Shown: positions 22,338 to 33,477 of the stretch, piece after piece
How the letters are laid out: each line of letters begins with the position of its first letter
How positions within the stretch are numbered: the first letter of the stretch is position 1
Origin: Symbiodinium natans
Taxonomy: Eukaryota > Sar > Dinophyceae > Suessiales > Symbiodiniaceae
Assembly (NCBI GenBank): GCA_905221605.1
Contig: CAJNDS010001324.1
Location: forward strand, 684,294-748,293
Direction of reading: 5' to 3'
Length of the DNA stretch: 64,000 nt
The notes under the pieces: generated by a model
Seen by the model: only the letters and a program-made list of their open reading frames with translations
Told to the model about the DNA's origin: nothing
The model's database searches: none
Made by a program: the position numbers and the translations under genes

Positions 22338-22775
22338 TAAACCCGAAACCCTAAACCCTCAACAACTCTTATCAAAGCATCTTGTGTGCCACCAACATCC
22401 AAATTTGTGGGTGCGGGGAGGGGGGGGTCTCCAAGACTCGGATCTTTGCGGGTTTTCGTATGTGGCGCATATTCGGGAAGCCCGAGAACCCCCAAAAGCC
22501 CAAACCTTGAACCCCTAAACCCATAACATGGCAACAAGCACATGCAAGCCCCCCCACACACACTACATAGGACCGTTTGTCTGAGGGGCACCTCATATGG
22601 TCAGTTCTAAAAATGATGGTCCCCTAAAATTTTAGGGTTAGGATTTGTGCCCTAAACTTTGAGGTTTACTTTGGTTTTATGGGTCTAGGGTTAAATAGTA
22701 GGGCCTGCCCCATAATCGTAACCCCAAAAAAGAACCGGAGTTTAGAGAGGTGACCAGATGAACCTCAGACTACAG

Positions 22776-22822
22776 GGTTACGGCCCAAGGCCGCACTCCA
22801 GACCAACGCCAATATCCGCCAG
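22776..22822 (+). CDS. Exon candidate (LRPKAALQTNANIRQ)
   Basis: Acceptor 'gactacag', two bases plus 15 codons, GC donor after CAG, phase 0 exit. Confidence 0.65.
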
Positions 22823-22991
22823 GCCGCTCTAGGGAACCTGCGTTTAGGGTTTAGGGTTTATAGGGTTTAGGGTGTCGGGTTTAGGGTTAGGGTTTAGGGT
22901 TTTGGGTGTAGGTGATGGGTTTGCGGGTTAGGGTTTGCGGCTGGCGCTATTTCGTTCCATTCTTTTGGAGGGGTGGGGATGCTGCGTTGAG

Positions 22992-23039
22992 GCAGCGCCT
23001 GAGCCAAGTGTCTTCTGCAGACGTGCTTTACAACATGAG
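22992..23039 (+). CDS. Exon candidate (RQRLSQVSSADVLYNM)
   Basis: Acceptor 'gcgttgag', one base plus 15 codons, GC donor after ATGAG. A second acceptor 'cttctgcag' at 23020 would shorten it. The frame stays open downstream to 23116. Confidence 0.6.
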
Positions 23040-23374
23040 GCAAGTGGCTCGTCGAACTTCCTTCATCGAACCTCTGTGCTTCATCGAGCCATGTGTTCGC
23101 ACACAAAATGGAAGATAGGAAAACCCCCCAATATTATAGATCCCCAAATAGTCTAGTAGGATTCCCCTATAAGCAGAACCCTAATAAGCTACCCCCGAAT
23201 ATGGGAAGCCCCCAAATAAAACCACCATGTACATGGCCGACGGGTTTGTCCGACTGTCAGAGGTCAGTAGAGTAATCACCTGAGTGCCGATTCGAAAGTT
23301 GGCTGTCCCCGGAGAGCGCCCATGCCACGCCCGTACATTCCAAAGCTGCAATCTAGGTAGGCCGTTGGGGTATT

Positions 23375-23465
23375 TTCATATTTTTCCTTTTTTTCGGTTT
23401 AAGAGGATCACATGTAGGCACATATGTTCAGAGGGATTTTATCGGCCATCCTGGCCATCCCTAGT
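23375..23465. repeat. Dispersed repeat family 2 copy
   Basis: Shares 'aagaggatca', 'cagaggga' and 'ggccatcctgg' in order with 10660-10735, 38830-38930 and 61305-61390. Confidence 0.55.
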
Positions 23466-23484
23466 AATCTGAAAGCCTGGCAAG

Positions 23485-23529
23485 GCCCTGCAGCGGAACG
23501 TGGTGCGCATGCAGCGCGCCATGCCGCGA
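23485..23529 (+). CDS. Exon candidate (ALQRNVVRMQRAMPR)
   Basis: Acceptor 'cctggcaag', phase 0, GC donor after CGA. Basic helix. Confidence 0.55.
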
Positions 23530-23700
23530 GCGCACCCGGGAATGCAAACAGAGTCTTCGCTGGGCTTGAAGGGAGGCAGGGATAGTGGGTCTGGAGGTTT
23601 CTGGGGGTTTAGGAAACCCTAAACCCAGAAACCGAAACCCAAAACCCCACCCTAAAACCCTAAACCCGGAACCCGAACCCCCCCCCCTCTGATTTAGACA

Positions 23701-23790
23701 TCCAGACCTTGAGACGCCAAGGCATGGAGAGGAGCCGCCTCCTGCCGAGATGCCGGGCAGGCGCACATCTGGCACCTCAAGGGTCCCTTC
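23701..23790 (+). CDS. Exon candidate, phase ambiguous
   Basis: Between CCCTAAA-like and TTTAGGG repeats. TLRRQGMERSRLLPRCRAG and GEEPPPAEMPGRRTSGTSR are both open. Confidence 0.35.
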
Positions 23791-24090
23791 TGGATTTGCA
23801 GGATTTAGGGTTTAGGGTTTAGGGTTTAGGGTTTAGTGTTTAGGGTTTACATACATGGCGAGTTCTCCTGAAATGTGGTCCCTTTGTGTGTACCTATTAG
23901 GGGCCGCCTTAGAAGGGCTTGAGAACTGACCATATGGTATATTATACTATTTTATTTGATGTTGTATTCGTGTATTTATGTGTGTGTGTGTGTTGTTCCT
24001 GCTTGCGTTTTATGTATGTATGTATGTATGTATGTATGTATACATACATACATATCTACGTAACATGTTTATATATCTATATATATATAT

Positions 24091-24205
24091 GTCTATGTCT
24101 ATGTCTATGTCTGTGTCTGTGTCTATGTCTATGTCTATGTCTATGTCTATGTCTATGTCTATGTCTATGTCTATGTCTATGTCTATGTCTATGTCTATGT
24201 CTATG
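24091..24205. repeat. (TCTATG)n hexanucleotide satellite
   Basis: About 19 units, two of them TCTGTG, set in a TATG/TA-rich block from 24010 to 24255. Confidence 0.97.
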
Positions 24206-24572
24206 ATATGTATATGTATATATATATATATACATAGATATATATATATATGTATTGTTTGTATGTAAGGTCATTTCCCAAATAGGGGTGGCACAAATAT
24301 GCCCCGAGAAAGTCTAATCATCCTTGTTAGAGGGCCCTTGTGTTCGGAAACCCCCACTAGAATTGCCCGTAGGGTTTAGGGTTTTAGGGTTTAGGCTTTA
24401 GGGTTTTAGGGTTTAGGGTTTAGGGTTTAGGGTCCAGGGTTTAGGGGGAGCCTGTTGCATTCCAGCAGCTGGAGAGAAGTAGTTGCCGAGGTGATCGTCG
24501 GCTGAAGCTCTCAGACCCTTCCTCTTGTGAACCGTTGCAACTCTGGCCTCCCCCCAACCACCCAAACTTCAG

Positions 24573-24599
24573 GCCAGACTCGTCCGAGTCACCAAGAAG
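24573..24599 (+). CDS. Gene 2 penultimate exon candidate (ARLVRVTKK)
   Basis: Acceptor 'aaacttcag', nine codons, GC donor, phase 0, so it can join the exon at 25083. The name gene 2 is a working label for exons between about 13 and 25 kb. Confidence 0.5.
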
Positions 24600-25082
24600 G
24601 CATTTCCACAGGGTGAGGCTCGAAATCGAGGCACGTCGGCCCTAGATTTCCGGACCTGGAGCTAACGTTCACGCGTCAGGGCAAGCAGCTTCAGCATCAT
24701 GGTTCGCAGTTGTGAAAGGGGCTGTTTGCGTCTTGCTTGTGGTCTCCCTCAACTGTATGAGGGTGTAGGATCTCCGATAGCTGTCATCAAAACTAACCCC
24801 CCTTAAAAAAACAAAATGCTCATGGTCATTCGAATTCAGAAAACCCTACAACTCTAAACGCCCTAAAACCCTTGCTTTCACCATCCCCCGACCCAGAGTG
24901 CATTCCTCTTCCCCATTTTTTTTTGCGGGAGTCGGCTGCAATAAACACGCAAACAAAAGCCATCCGGCTTTTGATTGGTACTCGTGGGATCGCTAAATCA
25001 TGCTTTCTTTTAAGTTTCGCATTAAAGCGTGGAGCCTTCTACCCTAAACCCTAAGCCCTAGACCCTAGACTCTATAAACCAG

Positions 25083-25157
25083 GTGGTGAAAGCCTCGGAC
25101 ATCCCCGATGCCACGTACTTTGCCTCGTTGCGGGCTCGGCTCACCAAGAATGCCTAA
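25083..25157 (+). CDS. Gene 2 terminal exon candidate
   Basis: Acceptor 'ataaaccag', phase 0: VVKASDIPDATYFASLRARL TKNA, ending at TAA (25155-25157). No repeat lies between the coding stretch and the stop, so the stop looks genuine. No family recognised. Confidence 0.65.
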   Translation: MVKASDIPDATYFASLRARLTKNA

Positions 25158-25438
25158 CACACTGGAAGGCCAAAAGGTCTAAGAGTCCTAAAACCCTAGC
25201 CCCCAAAAAAGCCCCCAAAAAAGCCCTAAAGAGACCCTAAACCCTGTTCGGGGCAGCTCGCGGTCGTTTGCTCGGGGGTGTTTAGGCTGAAGAGGGGAGA
25301 GGGGGGCAGGGGGGTTGGGTTGCAAGAGGTATGTATGAGAAGAGCGCCATACCCCCTCCCCCCGCTCCCCCCCACCCACGCCCCCTCCCCCCCCCCCCAC
25401 AAGTGTCTGTTCAGTTGCAAATCCTGGCGGGGGCCCAG

Positions 25439-25487
25439 GTGCGACCCGTACGTCGTGGTGAGCATCGTCGACGGGGACCCACTACAG
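25439..25487 (+). CDS. C2-domain-like exon
   Basis: Acceptor 'ggggcccag', one base then CDPYVVVSIVDGDPLQ, GA donor after CAG. The DPYVVVSI-x-DG pattern matches the calcium-loop and strand of C2 domains (normally G-x-SDPYVxV). Only one exon of the domain is seen. An adjacent frame reading LQILAGAQ is tempting as the preceding C2 strand but is out of frame. Confidence 0.5.
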
Positions 25488-26292
25488 GATCCCCATGCGC
25501 TCGCAGGCAGCAGCGGCTCAAGGGTTTTTGCGCGGCCATGTGGGTGGATCTAAACCCTAAACCCTAAACCCTAAACCCTAAACCCTAAACCCTAAACCCT
25601 ATGGGCAACTATCTCAGGGTTAAGGTACAAGCAAGGTCCATGTTTTTGGGTCAACCTGCATGTAGCGTGTGTGTCTTAGGGGAAGCACTCCTAGCTGTGA
25701 GGCGAAAAGATGCACCATAGGTGAGTTGTTCTCGGTGGCTTGAGAACTGTTGGCTTCTTCTGTTAGCCTGCCGGATCTTACGGTTGGGTCTGAAGGTCTT
25801 GAAAGAATTTCAGGCCTTCCCGACAGACGCCGTTTATGTTTGGATCTCAATGCTTCAAAGGACCCCCCCCCCCTCCCTTAGCAAAAAAAAATCCTGGCTT
25901 GGGGCAAAATGCGAAACCTTAAGCCCTCAATGCAATCCTTAATCCCTAATCGCCAAGGACCCCCGATCCTCAGAGCAACTCCTAAACGACTTATCGTAGA
26001 CCGACCGAGGGAGGTTCGCAGTGCAGAGGGTTTTGGGGGATGAGGAGGAACATCCTAAACTGAATTTGAATAGCCCCCATGCGCTGCTCGGTCCCGAACG
26101 TCGCAGTACGAGCATGTGTAGGGTAGAAAAGACATCCTTGCAGCCCACGGCTCCGCCACCCTATGCCCTGTAAGATGAAACCCTAAGCCCTAAGCCCTAA
26201 ACCCAAAGCCCTGACCCTAAACCCGAAACCCTAAACCCTAAATCCTAAACCCTAAACCCTAGGGTGAAAGCCTACTGTGCACCTTTGGTCAG

Positions 26293-26351
26293 GCTACCAA
26301 GAGTGGCGCGCTCTGCATGAGCAGTGGAGCGGTCAGACGCGGGTGCTTGAG
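26293..26351 (+). CDS. Exon candidate (YQEWRALHEQWSGQTRVLE)
   Basis: Acceptor 'tttggtcag', two bases plus 19 codons, GT donor after GAG. CCCTAAA before, TTTAGGG after. Confidence 0.7.
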
Positions 26352-27186
26352 GTCAGAAGCTTCTTCGTTTAGGGTTTCGGGTCTGGGGTTTAGGGTTTCG
26401 GGGTTTAGGGTTGTGTTGTTGAACTGTTTTGAGTTTGTTTACGGTTTGGGAGTTTAGGGTTTCGCGTTTCGGGTTCGGGATTTTCGGGGTGTCTCTCATT
26501 CTCATGCCAAGAAAACCCTATAATGCGAGGAGGAGGTTAGGATTAGGAGGTTAGGATTAGTTCCTTGACTGCGAGTTTGAAGAGATGCGTCATGGTTCGG
26601 TTAATGTTCGCTATTGAGGTCACAAGCAATGCGGTTGGTGTCTAGGTTCTCATATGCAAACCCAGAGATTTCAACTAACAAAATAATCGCATAGTAACAC
26701 GTCATGGCGAGTACGTGCATGATGACGATATAGGATGTGCAACTCAAAAACTTGCTTAATTATTGAAATCTTGGGCTCCTGTCGTAAAGCGCAAAACCCT
26801 CAATCCATGTTGACCAGGGCACACGGGATCCTCAGTTCCGCGCGCGGTTTCAAGCGGAGGTTCGCAACAGAGCATCCTGGCTGCAAAGCTTGCTCAATAT
26901 TTGGCACCGCCCACGTTGCGCAACCTTTCCTTCCCTGTGTGCCGAATCATGAGCTTTGACCCAGGAGAAAACCCACATTCACTTCCGGCTACTGGACCAG
27001 GACGCGGCAATGTGATACTGCAGTATTGCTGCATATGGGTATGTCCCAAATAGGAGTATCCCTTTGATACCCCCAAAATAGAATAGAATGCCTTGAAAGG
27101 GAAGGGTACCCCTAATTTCGTAAACCCCCCCGTATCTGTTGGGATGGCTTAAGAAAGGCCTTCGGAGTATCGGGTCTGCACTTCAG

Positions 27187-27228
27187 GACAGCATCTCCCA
27201 CGCGGATCGCGACATCGGACAAGCCGAG
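27187..27228 (+). CDS. Exon candidate (DSISHADRDIGQAE)
   Basis: Acceptor 'gcacttcag', phase 0, polar helix; donor not certain. TTTAGGG array 27262-27340 follows. Confidence 0.55.
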
Positions 27229-27994
27229 GGGCTCAGTTGTGTTCTTTTCGTTTTTAGGGGTTTAGGGGGTAGGGTTTAGGGTTTAGGGTTTAGGGTTTAG
27301 GGTTTAGGGTTTAGGGTTTAGGGTTTAGGGTTTAGGGTTGGCGTTGCCCACTGAAGGCGGGTGTTCGAGCCGTTGCATGCCAATGTCTTTGCTGCGCATT
27401 GTTAGTAGCATTGCTTGGCTGCCACTACTGAAGGCTGGACAGTAAAACCATCCTTACAGGGTAAGTATATAGATTAATATTACAGAGTTCTTGGCCTTAG
27501 GGTTTAGTGAGTTTAGTTCTTTGCATATATAGGCGGTAGAGATACCTACTAATCACCATTAGGCAGCTGAATATCTGGAGCCCTGTCGTTAGTTTTTTTT
27601 CTTTGCCTGGGGCTCTTGGCACTTTAGGGTTTTAAGAGTGATTTAGACGGGAGCCAGAGGCGGCGCTCAAATTTCGAAGCTTCAAAGCACCCTAAACAGC
27701 TGCAAATCCCCAATCCCAAGCAGCTCTTAATCCTGAGCGGGTTTAGGGTTTAGGGTTTAGGGTTTAGGGTTTAGGGTTTAGGGCACCCTAAACAGCCCTC
27801 AGCCACGAATCCCAACCAAACCCTGTGTCCATTGTAGGAGAGAAAAAACACTCGAAATCCTACTGAGAACCCTACAACCTAAACACCCCCAAGCCCCCAA
27901 CCCCAACACCTTTCAATAGGGTGTAAAGTCTGCGTTAGTCTTGGGCCTAGCCCTAAACCCTAAACCCTAAACCCTAAACCCCGAAAAGCCCTAG

Positions 27995-28059
27995 GCCGCC
28001 GTCGCCCTCCGGGACATCCTGGACGACTCCTGGGCCGCGGTCCGGGGCCTTGCCCTGAG
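27995..28059 (+). CDS. Exon candidate (RDILDDSWAAVRGLAL)
   Basis: Acceptor 'gccctag', 21 codons AAVALRDILDDSWAAVRGLA L, then AG and a GC donor. The exon end plus the first intron bases are repeated at 28155-28190. Helical, repeat-protein-like. Confidence 0.7.
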
Positions 28060-28249
28060 GCCCCTCTATGTGCTTTTGGGGGTTTAGGGTTTAGGGTTTA
28101 GGATCTAGGGTTTAGGGTTTAGGGTTTAGGGTCTAGGGTTTAGGGTTTAGGGGTTGCCCTGAGGCCCCATCTATGCGCTTTTGGGGTTTTTGGGGTTTTG
28201 CGGTTTTTTTTCTGGGGTGATTTAGGGGGTTTGGGGCTGTTTAGACGGG

Positions 28250-29590
28250 GCCAAGCGCCACGAGCATCATGACCATCAGCCGCCGGGCCCTTCAGCAGCG
28301 GGGCCAAGGGCCGCGAGCATGATGAGCATCAGCCGCCGGGCGCTTCAGCCGCGGGGCCAAGTGCCACGAGCATCATGAGCATCAGCCGCCGGGCCCTTCA
28401 GCAGTGGGACCAAGTGCCGCATCATGAGCATCAGCCGCCGGGCCCTTCAGCAGCGGGGGCCAAGCGCCCCAAGCATCATGAGCATCAGCCGCCGGGCCCT
28501 TCAAGCATCATGAGCATCAGCCGCCGGGCCCTTCAGCAGCGGGGCCAAGCGTCAGCCGCCGGGCCCTTCAGCACCAGGCCAGCGGGCCCAGTGCCACGAG
28601 CATCATGAGCATCAGCCGCCGGGCCCTTCAGCAGCGGGGCCAAGGGCCGCGAGCATGATGAGCATCAACCGGGCGCTTCAGCAGCGGGGCCAAGTGCCGC
28701 ATCATGAGCATCAGCCGCCGGGCCCTTCAGCAGCGGGGCCAAGCGTCAGCCGCCGGGCCCTTCAGCGCCAGGGCCAGCGGGCCCAGTGCCACGAGCATCA
28801 TGAGCATCAGCCGCCGGGCCCTTCAGCAGCGGGGCCAAGGGCCGCGAGCATGATGAGCAGCAACCGGGCGCTTCAGCAGCGGGGCCAAGTGCCGCATCAT
28901 GAGCATCAGCCGCCGGGCCCTTCAGCAGCGGGGCCAAGCGTCAGCCGCCGGGCCCTTCAGCGCCAGGGCCAGCGGGCCCAGTGCCACGAGCATCATGAGC
29001 ATCAGCCGCCGGGCCCTTCAGCAGCGGGGCCAAGGGCCGCGAGCATGATGAGCAGCAACCGGGCGCTTCAGCCGCGGGGCCAAGTGCCGCATCATGAGCA
29101 TCAGCCGCCGGGCCCTTCAGCAGTGGGACCAAGCGCCGCATCATGAGCATCAGCCGCCGGGCCCTTCAGCAGCGGGGGCCAAGCGCCCCAAGCATCATGA
29201 GCATCAGCCGCCGGGCCCTTCAGCAGCGGGGGCCAAGCGCCCCAAGCATCATGAGCATCAGCCGCCGGGCCCTTCAGCAACGGGGCCAAGCGCCCCGAGC
29301 ATCATGAGCATCAGCCGCCGGGCCCTTCAGCAACGGGGCCAAGCGCCACGAGCATCATGAGCATCAGCCGCCGGGCCCTTCAGCAGCGGGGCCAAGCGCC
29401 ACGAGCATCATGAGCATCAGCCGCCGGGCCCTTCAGCAGATGGGCCAAGCACCACGAGCATCATGAACATCAGCCGCCGGGCCCTTCAGCAGCGGGGCCA
29501 AGCGCCACGAGCATCATGAGCATCAGCCGCCGGGCCCTTCAGCAGCGGGGCCAAGCGCCCCACGCATCATGAGCATCAGCCGCAGGCCCT
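28250..29590. repeat. 53-bp GC-rich minisatellite
   Basis: Unit built on 'ggggccaagcgccacgagca' followed by TCATGAGCATCAGCCGCCGG and a CCCTTCAGCA tail, period 53, over 20 copies. From about 28547 to 29131 a higher-order unit of about 195 bp is repeated three times. 53 is not a multiple of three, and both strands give open frames, so coding is unlikely. Confidence 0.9.
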
Positions 29591-30110
29591 TTTCAAAAGC
29601 CGGTTGCTTGGATGTGTCTGAGCTCCGGGCATCAAGACCACGTGCTGATACTGCCAGCGACGAAAGCAGCTCACGCAACGGTATATATTAATATTAGCGC
29701 TAACATATATATATATATGTATATATACTTGATGGAGTACACTTGGTTATCGTACTCTTATACTACAGTAGAGCAAGTACGTACCGGACTGATCACCGGT
29801 TTTCGCATCGACGAGTTTTTCTGATCGACGAGTTCGGTCGCTGCTGAGGAGCAGCGTGCCTTTCATGATGCCCGTGTGGCCAGTTGTTGCACATAAACTG
29901 TAATCCCCCCAGTCAAAGCATGCCAGCAAGAGCCTAAGCATTTGCAATTAATTGTCATTCAAGGGCTACAATATAAACTACCTAGCAAACACGTACGAAC
30001 TCGAGTATGCAAACTGCACAAAGCCCTGTACGTTGTTATAGTCCGGTTCCTATATAACCCGTTACAGCCCATACCAATTTTGCCACACATATACATATAT
30101 ATATATATAT
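29591..30110. other. Intergenic or intronic stretch, no exon called
   Basis: TA-rich with (TA)n at 29706-29720 and 30092-30112. Frames exist but lack acceptor/donor support. Confidence 0.4.
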
Positions 30111-30217
30111 ATGGGTGGTTGTCAAAATTATGATCCCTTTTTGGGGTACCCTAAATATTAGGTGCCGTATTATAATCGGGACCCAAAAAGGGGCCATAAA
30201 TTTTGACAACCACCCAT
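30111..30217. mobile_element. 107-bp MITE with ~37-bp terminal inverted repeats
   Basis: ATGGGTGGTTGTCAAAATT at the left end is the exact reverse complement of the right end, and the similarity continues for about 37 bp. It sits in a TA-rich target, consistent with TA insertion. No ORF. Confidence 0.8.
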
Positions 30218-30385
30218 ATGTATATTCCACACTGTATTCCCATACCATGCCAAAAGATCCATCATTGTCTGCCTCATTGTACCATGCTACACCCTAAGCC
30301 CCCCAAACCCCTAACCCTAAACCCCCCAAACCCTAAAACCCAAGCCATAAAGCCTAAACCCTTAAACCCGAAGATTACCGTGCAG

Positions 30386-30418
30386 TCGTCCAGGCCCATG
30401 GACAGGAAGAGCTCCCAG
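30386..30418 (+). CDS. Exon candidate (SSRPMDRKSSQ)
   Basis: Acceptor 'accgtgcag', 11 codons, GC donor after CAG. The - strand is also open here (MGLDDCTVIF, loosely WD40-like), so strand is not certain. Confidence 0.4.
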
Positions 30419-30544
30419 GCATGGGCCGCCATCCACAAGACACGTCTCCATGCACCCCGGCCATATTTTCCAGAAACCCTAACCCTAACCCTAAACCCTC
30501 CTGGGGATGTTGAGGGCTTAAATCGGCATCTTGTCAGATTGCAG

Positions 30545-30589
30545 GAGTCTGCCGAAGTTTGCTGTTTGTATGGAGGCATCGATAAATAG
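30545..30589 (+). CDS. Terminal exon candidate (ESAEVCCLYGGIDK)
   Basis: Acceptor 'agattgcag', 14 codons then TAG. The stop is not part of a telomeric repeat. Could end a gene or be a chance frame. Confidence 0.45.
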   Translation, partial: ESAEVCCLYGGIDK

Positions 30590-30996
30590 TTCCGGCTCTG
30601 GAGAACTACCATTTGCTTAGGAGCCACCCAAAAAACATTGAACTATTTTCCTTACAAGGGCAATATAGGGATGATGATTCTTAATTTCTTGGGGGGTTCT
30701 TAAGCAACTAGTAAGTTGATAAGCTCCCATTCTCCTTTCCATACAGTAGTGTAGCCCGATAGCCGTCCATGGACCTCTACGGTATCGACTGGGAGCTGAA
30801 AAGGAGTTCCTAGAAAATTCTGGCCCAATTGTATACCTGTAGATGTATATCATTTTACACATACAGATATGTGTATATATACATATATACATATCTACAT
30901 ATATGTATATTTGTATACCTATAGCAAAAAGTCTACATATTCTGTAATACATGTACTACCACCTACATAGGGACCTGGCTAGGGCCGGCACTAGAG

Positions 30997-31044
30997 GTGG
31001 CGATCAACTTCGAGGGGATCCTCGGGAAAGTGAAGACAGAAGAG
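30997..31044 (+). CDS. Exon candidate (VAINFEGILGKVKTEE)
   Basis: Acceptor 'cactagag', 16 codons in phase 0, GC donor after GAG. Confidence 0.65.
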
Positions 31045-31440
31045 GCCATGCAGCGTGGGGGCCCCAGGGGCCGAAGGGGCCTAGGGTGTAGGGGTTTAAG
31101 GCTTTGGGGGCTTCTGGGTTTTGGGTTTTGGGGTTTTGGGTCTGGGGTTTCAGGTTTGGGCTTCAGGGTTCAGGGAGTGGCTCACCCTAAACCCTAAACC
31201 CTAAACCCTAAACCCGAAACCTCTCAGGGAACTCTGCTTGGCGTCCTCATGCCCCATTTTGTTTTTGGGTGGTGGTGGGGGGGGATCAAGCGAAAGCCCT
31301 CGAGTTGGTATCATCTTACCCCGAAGCCATGCTCAGCCTCGGCTAAGGTCTATGGGCCTAAGGCCTTTTAGGGTTTAGGGTTTAGGGTTTAGGGTTTATT
31401 GGGTCCACAAGTCCTTTAAAGCATCTCCTCTCAGTCCCAG

Positions 31441-31560
31441 GCGCAGTGGCGGTGGCATCGACCTTCACACAAGCCGGCAAGGCTGGGCGAAGCCCAAGAC
31501 GGCGGAAAGAAGAAGGAGAAGGCACTGCACGACACTCTGCTCCCTGTACCTGGACCTTAA
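31441..31560 (+). CDS. Exon candidate, phase ambiguous, possible stop
   Basis: Acceptor 'cagtcccag'. Frame 1 reads AQWRWHRPSHKPARLGEAQD to a TAA at 31558. Another frame reads AVAVASTFTQAGKAGRSPRR. Basic in both. Confidence 0.4.
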   Translation, partial: AQWRWHRPSHKPARLGEAQDGGKKKEKALHDTLLPVPGP

Positions 31561-31944
31561 GCGGTTAAAGGAGGGACCCCTAGAAGGGACCCTTATTCAT
31601 TCCCTTACATAACACTAATATACCTCATATTCCACCTAAAATTAACAGTCCGATTACAATAGGGGGTAGTAGAATCCCGATTAAGGATTGGAAGTACAAG
31701 GGGGAGCATCCCAATCCATGTACCTATAGAGAAATAACGTTTATCCCTGGGCCTTCCAAGAAGTTCCTTTGTAGTAGTTCTCGTGCCCAAGTATATGCTG
31801 CATGCGGTACGAGGGCCCTTAGGGATACACCATAGGCACCCTCACCCCCAAACCCTAAACCCTAAACCCTAAACCCTAAACCCTAAACCCCCAAATCCTT
31901 AAACCCTGAAGCCCTAAGCCTGTAGCCTGGCCAGAGCTTGCCAG

Positions 31945-32016
31945 GTTTGCTGGGAATGTTCGGCGCCGGGTGAGCTACCTGGAATCCGAACTCCTGCCAC
32001 GCTGGCGCCTCACCAG
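31945..32016 (+). CDS. Exon candidate (RRVSYLESELLPRWRL)
   Basis: Acceptor 'cttgccag', one base then FAGNVRRRVSYLESELLPRW RLT, ending AG with a GC donor. CCCTAAA before, TTTAGGG after. Confidence 0.7.
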
Positions 32017-32687
32017 GCTTGCAAAGACCTCCTGTTTGTAGGCTTTAGGGTTTAGGGTTCAGGGTTCAGGGTTGAGGGTTCAGGGTTCAGGGTTTAGGGT
32101 TTAGGGTTTAGGCACATGCTCTCTCTTGCATGTGGTGATAGACTAGGACCGGGAGTAGGCCCTTGTTTACATTTTTTTTAGGCTTGGGGTTCCCTTATAA
32201 TCCCCTTAAACCCAAAACAGGGTGCCCTTTTTATTCCTAGGCTACTCCCGGGTCGAGGAACTGTATAGGGGTCTTAAAGAGTTAGAATCGGGTTTTGTGG
32301 CGGTGACTGGAGTGCAATCATCTAGGGGCCATATGAAGCAGGGTTTATATTTCTGTTTTTGGTAAGTGTATATAAGGTTCCTTTTTAATATTGGTGAGTG
32401 TATATACCCTACTTCATATGGTGAGTTCTCTGAAAATTCTGGTCCCCTTCTTGGGGTACCCTAGATAAGATGGGGGGCCGCCTTGTCATCCCTAACCCCT
32501 AAACCCTAGACCCTAGACCCTAAACCCTAAACCCTAAACCCTAAACCCTAAACCCTAAACCCTAAACCCTAAACCCCAGAAGGGACCAGAGTTTGGAGAA
32601 AATGCCATATGGGGAATATCATTGGAAATTCTTCCGACCCCTACATAAGGCAGCGGGCATCTGTGATCCTCTGCCGGCAGCTCACAG

Positions 32688-32728
32688 GAAAAGGTCGAGG
32701 CCAGGGTGCGTTTGTCAAAGAGAGTTTT
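32688..32728 (+). CDS. Exon candidate (EKVEARVRLSKR)
   Basis: Acceptor 'gctcacag', phase 0; donor unclear because a GC donor after the fourth codon is also possible. Confidence 0.4.
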
Positions 32729-32946
32729 GCCCTAAACCCTAAACCCTAAACTAACCTTAAACCCTGTTAAGCCCGAACCCTAAACGAAGCTTTTGCCTCA
32801 AGCTGCCTAGCACTAATGCCCTGAACCCTAAATCATAATTGGTTCATGGTTTCTTTACCCTATACCTGTAACAATAAGCCCCGAAGCCCCGTTTAGGGTT
32901 TAGGGTTTGGGGTTTACCCTAAACCCTAGACCCGAGAGCGTCACAG

Positions 32947-33113
32947 GCGGTGAACGTCATCTACTCCACGCACATCCGAGCGTAGCATCAGAGATGCGTT
33001 CAGAAGCTGGGGCACCTGTATTGCTTCTCCCAGTACGAGCAGGGGCTTGCAAAAAGGACCTCGGCGGCAAGTGCACTCATGCCACTCAAGAAACAGTGCA
33101 CATTCGGGTACCC
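32947..33113 (+). CDS. Open segment with one in-frame TAG
   Basis: Acceptor 'gcgtcacag', then AVNVIYSTHIRA, a TAG at 32983-32985, and then KLGHLYCFSQYEQGLAKRTS onward in the same frame. It is a single exon carrying a nonsense mutation, two exons, or the end of one gene next to another frame. Confidence 0.45.
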
Positions 33114-33222
33114 TAAAGCAAAAAAGCCCTAAACCCTAAACCCCAACAACTGGAATCTAACACGTGCTGCACGTCTGATGCGGGTACTTCCCAAAATGGA
33201 GTTGAGCTTGGGCCTTGGTCAG

Positions 33223-33269
33223 GACGAAGATGCCCAACGCCCAGCACTGCAGACTCGGCGCCCTGAGAG
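33223..33269 (+). CDS. Exon candidate (DEDAQRPALQTRRPE)
   Basis: Acceptor 'cttggtcag', 15 codons plus AG, GA donor. Confidence 0.55.
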
Positions 33270-33477
33270 GAAGGACGCGCTTCGGGTTATAGGGTGTGAG
33301 GGTTGCACGGTGCGGGTTTAGGGTTTAGGGTTTAGGGTTTGGGGTTTAGGGTTTAGGGTTTATATAGGGTTTGGGTGTTAGGGTGCGTGTTTGTGTTTTG
33401 GGTTTTACTGGCACTGGGCTCGTGCAAAGTCACCCCAGCATACAAGCTCGCCACCGCGGGACGTGACGTCAGTGCAG

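Noticed and set aside
23919-24274. Frames with Ser-Met, Cys-Leu or His-Arg repeats
   Set aside because: Produced by the TCTATG hexanucleotide satellite.
28375-29360. HHEHQPPGPSAAG-repeat proteins on + and frames on -
   Set aside because: The 53-bp period is not a multiple of three, several frames and both strands are open, and there is no splice context.
28250-29590. CRISPR-like array
   Set aside because: Units are contiguous tandem copies with no unique spacers, and the genome is eukaryotic.
30274-30627. - strand ORF with WD40-like LSMGLDDCTV
   Set aside because: A single weak repeat, ambiguous with a + strand exon that has better splice signals.
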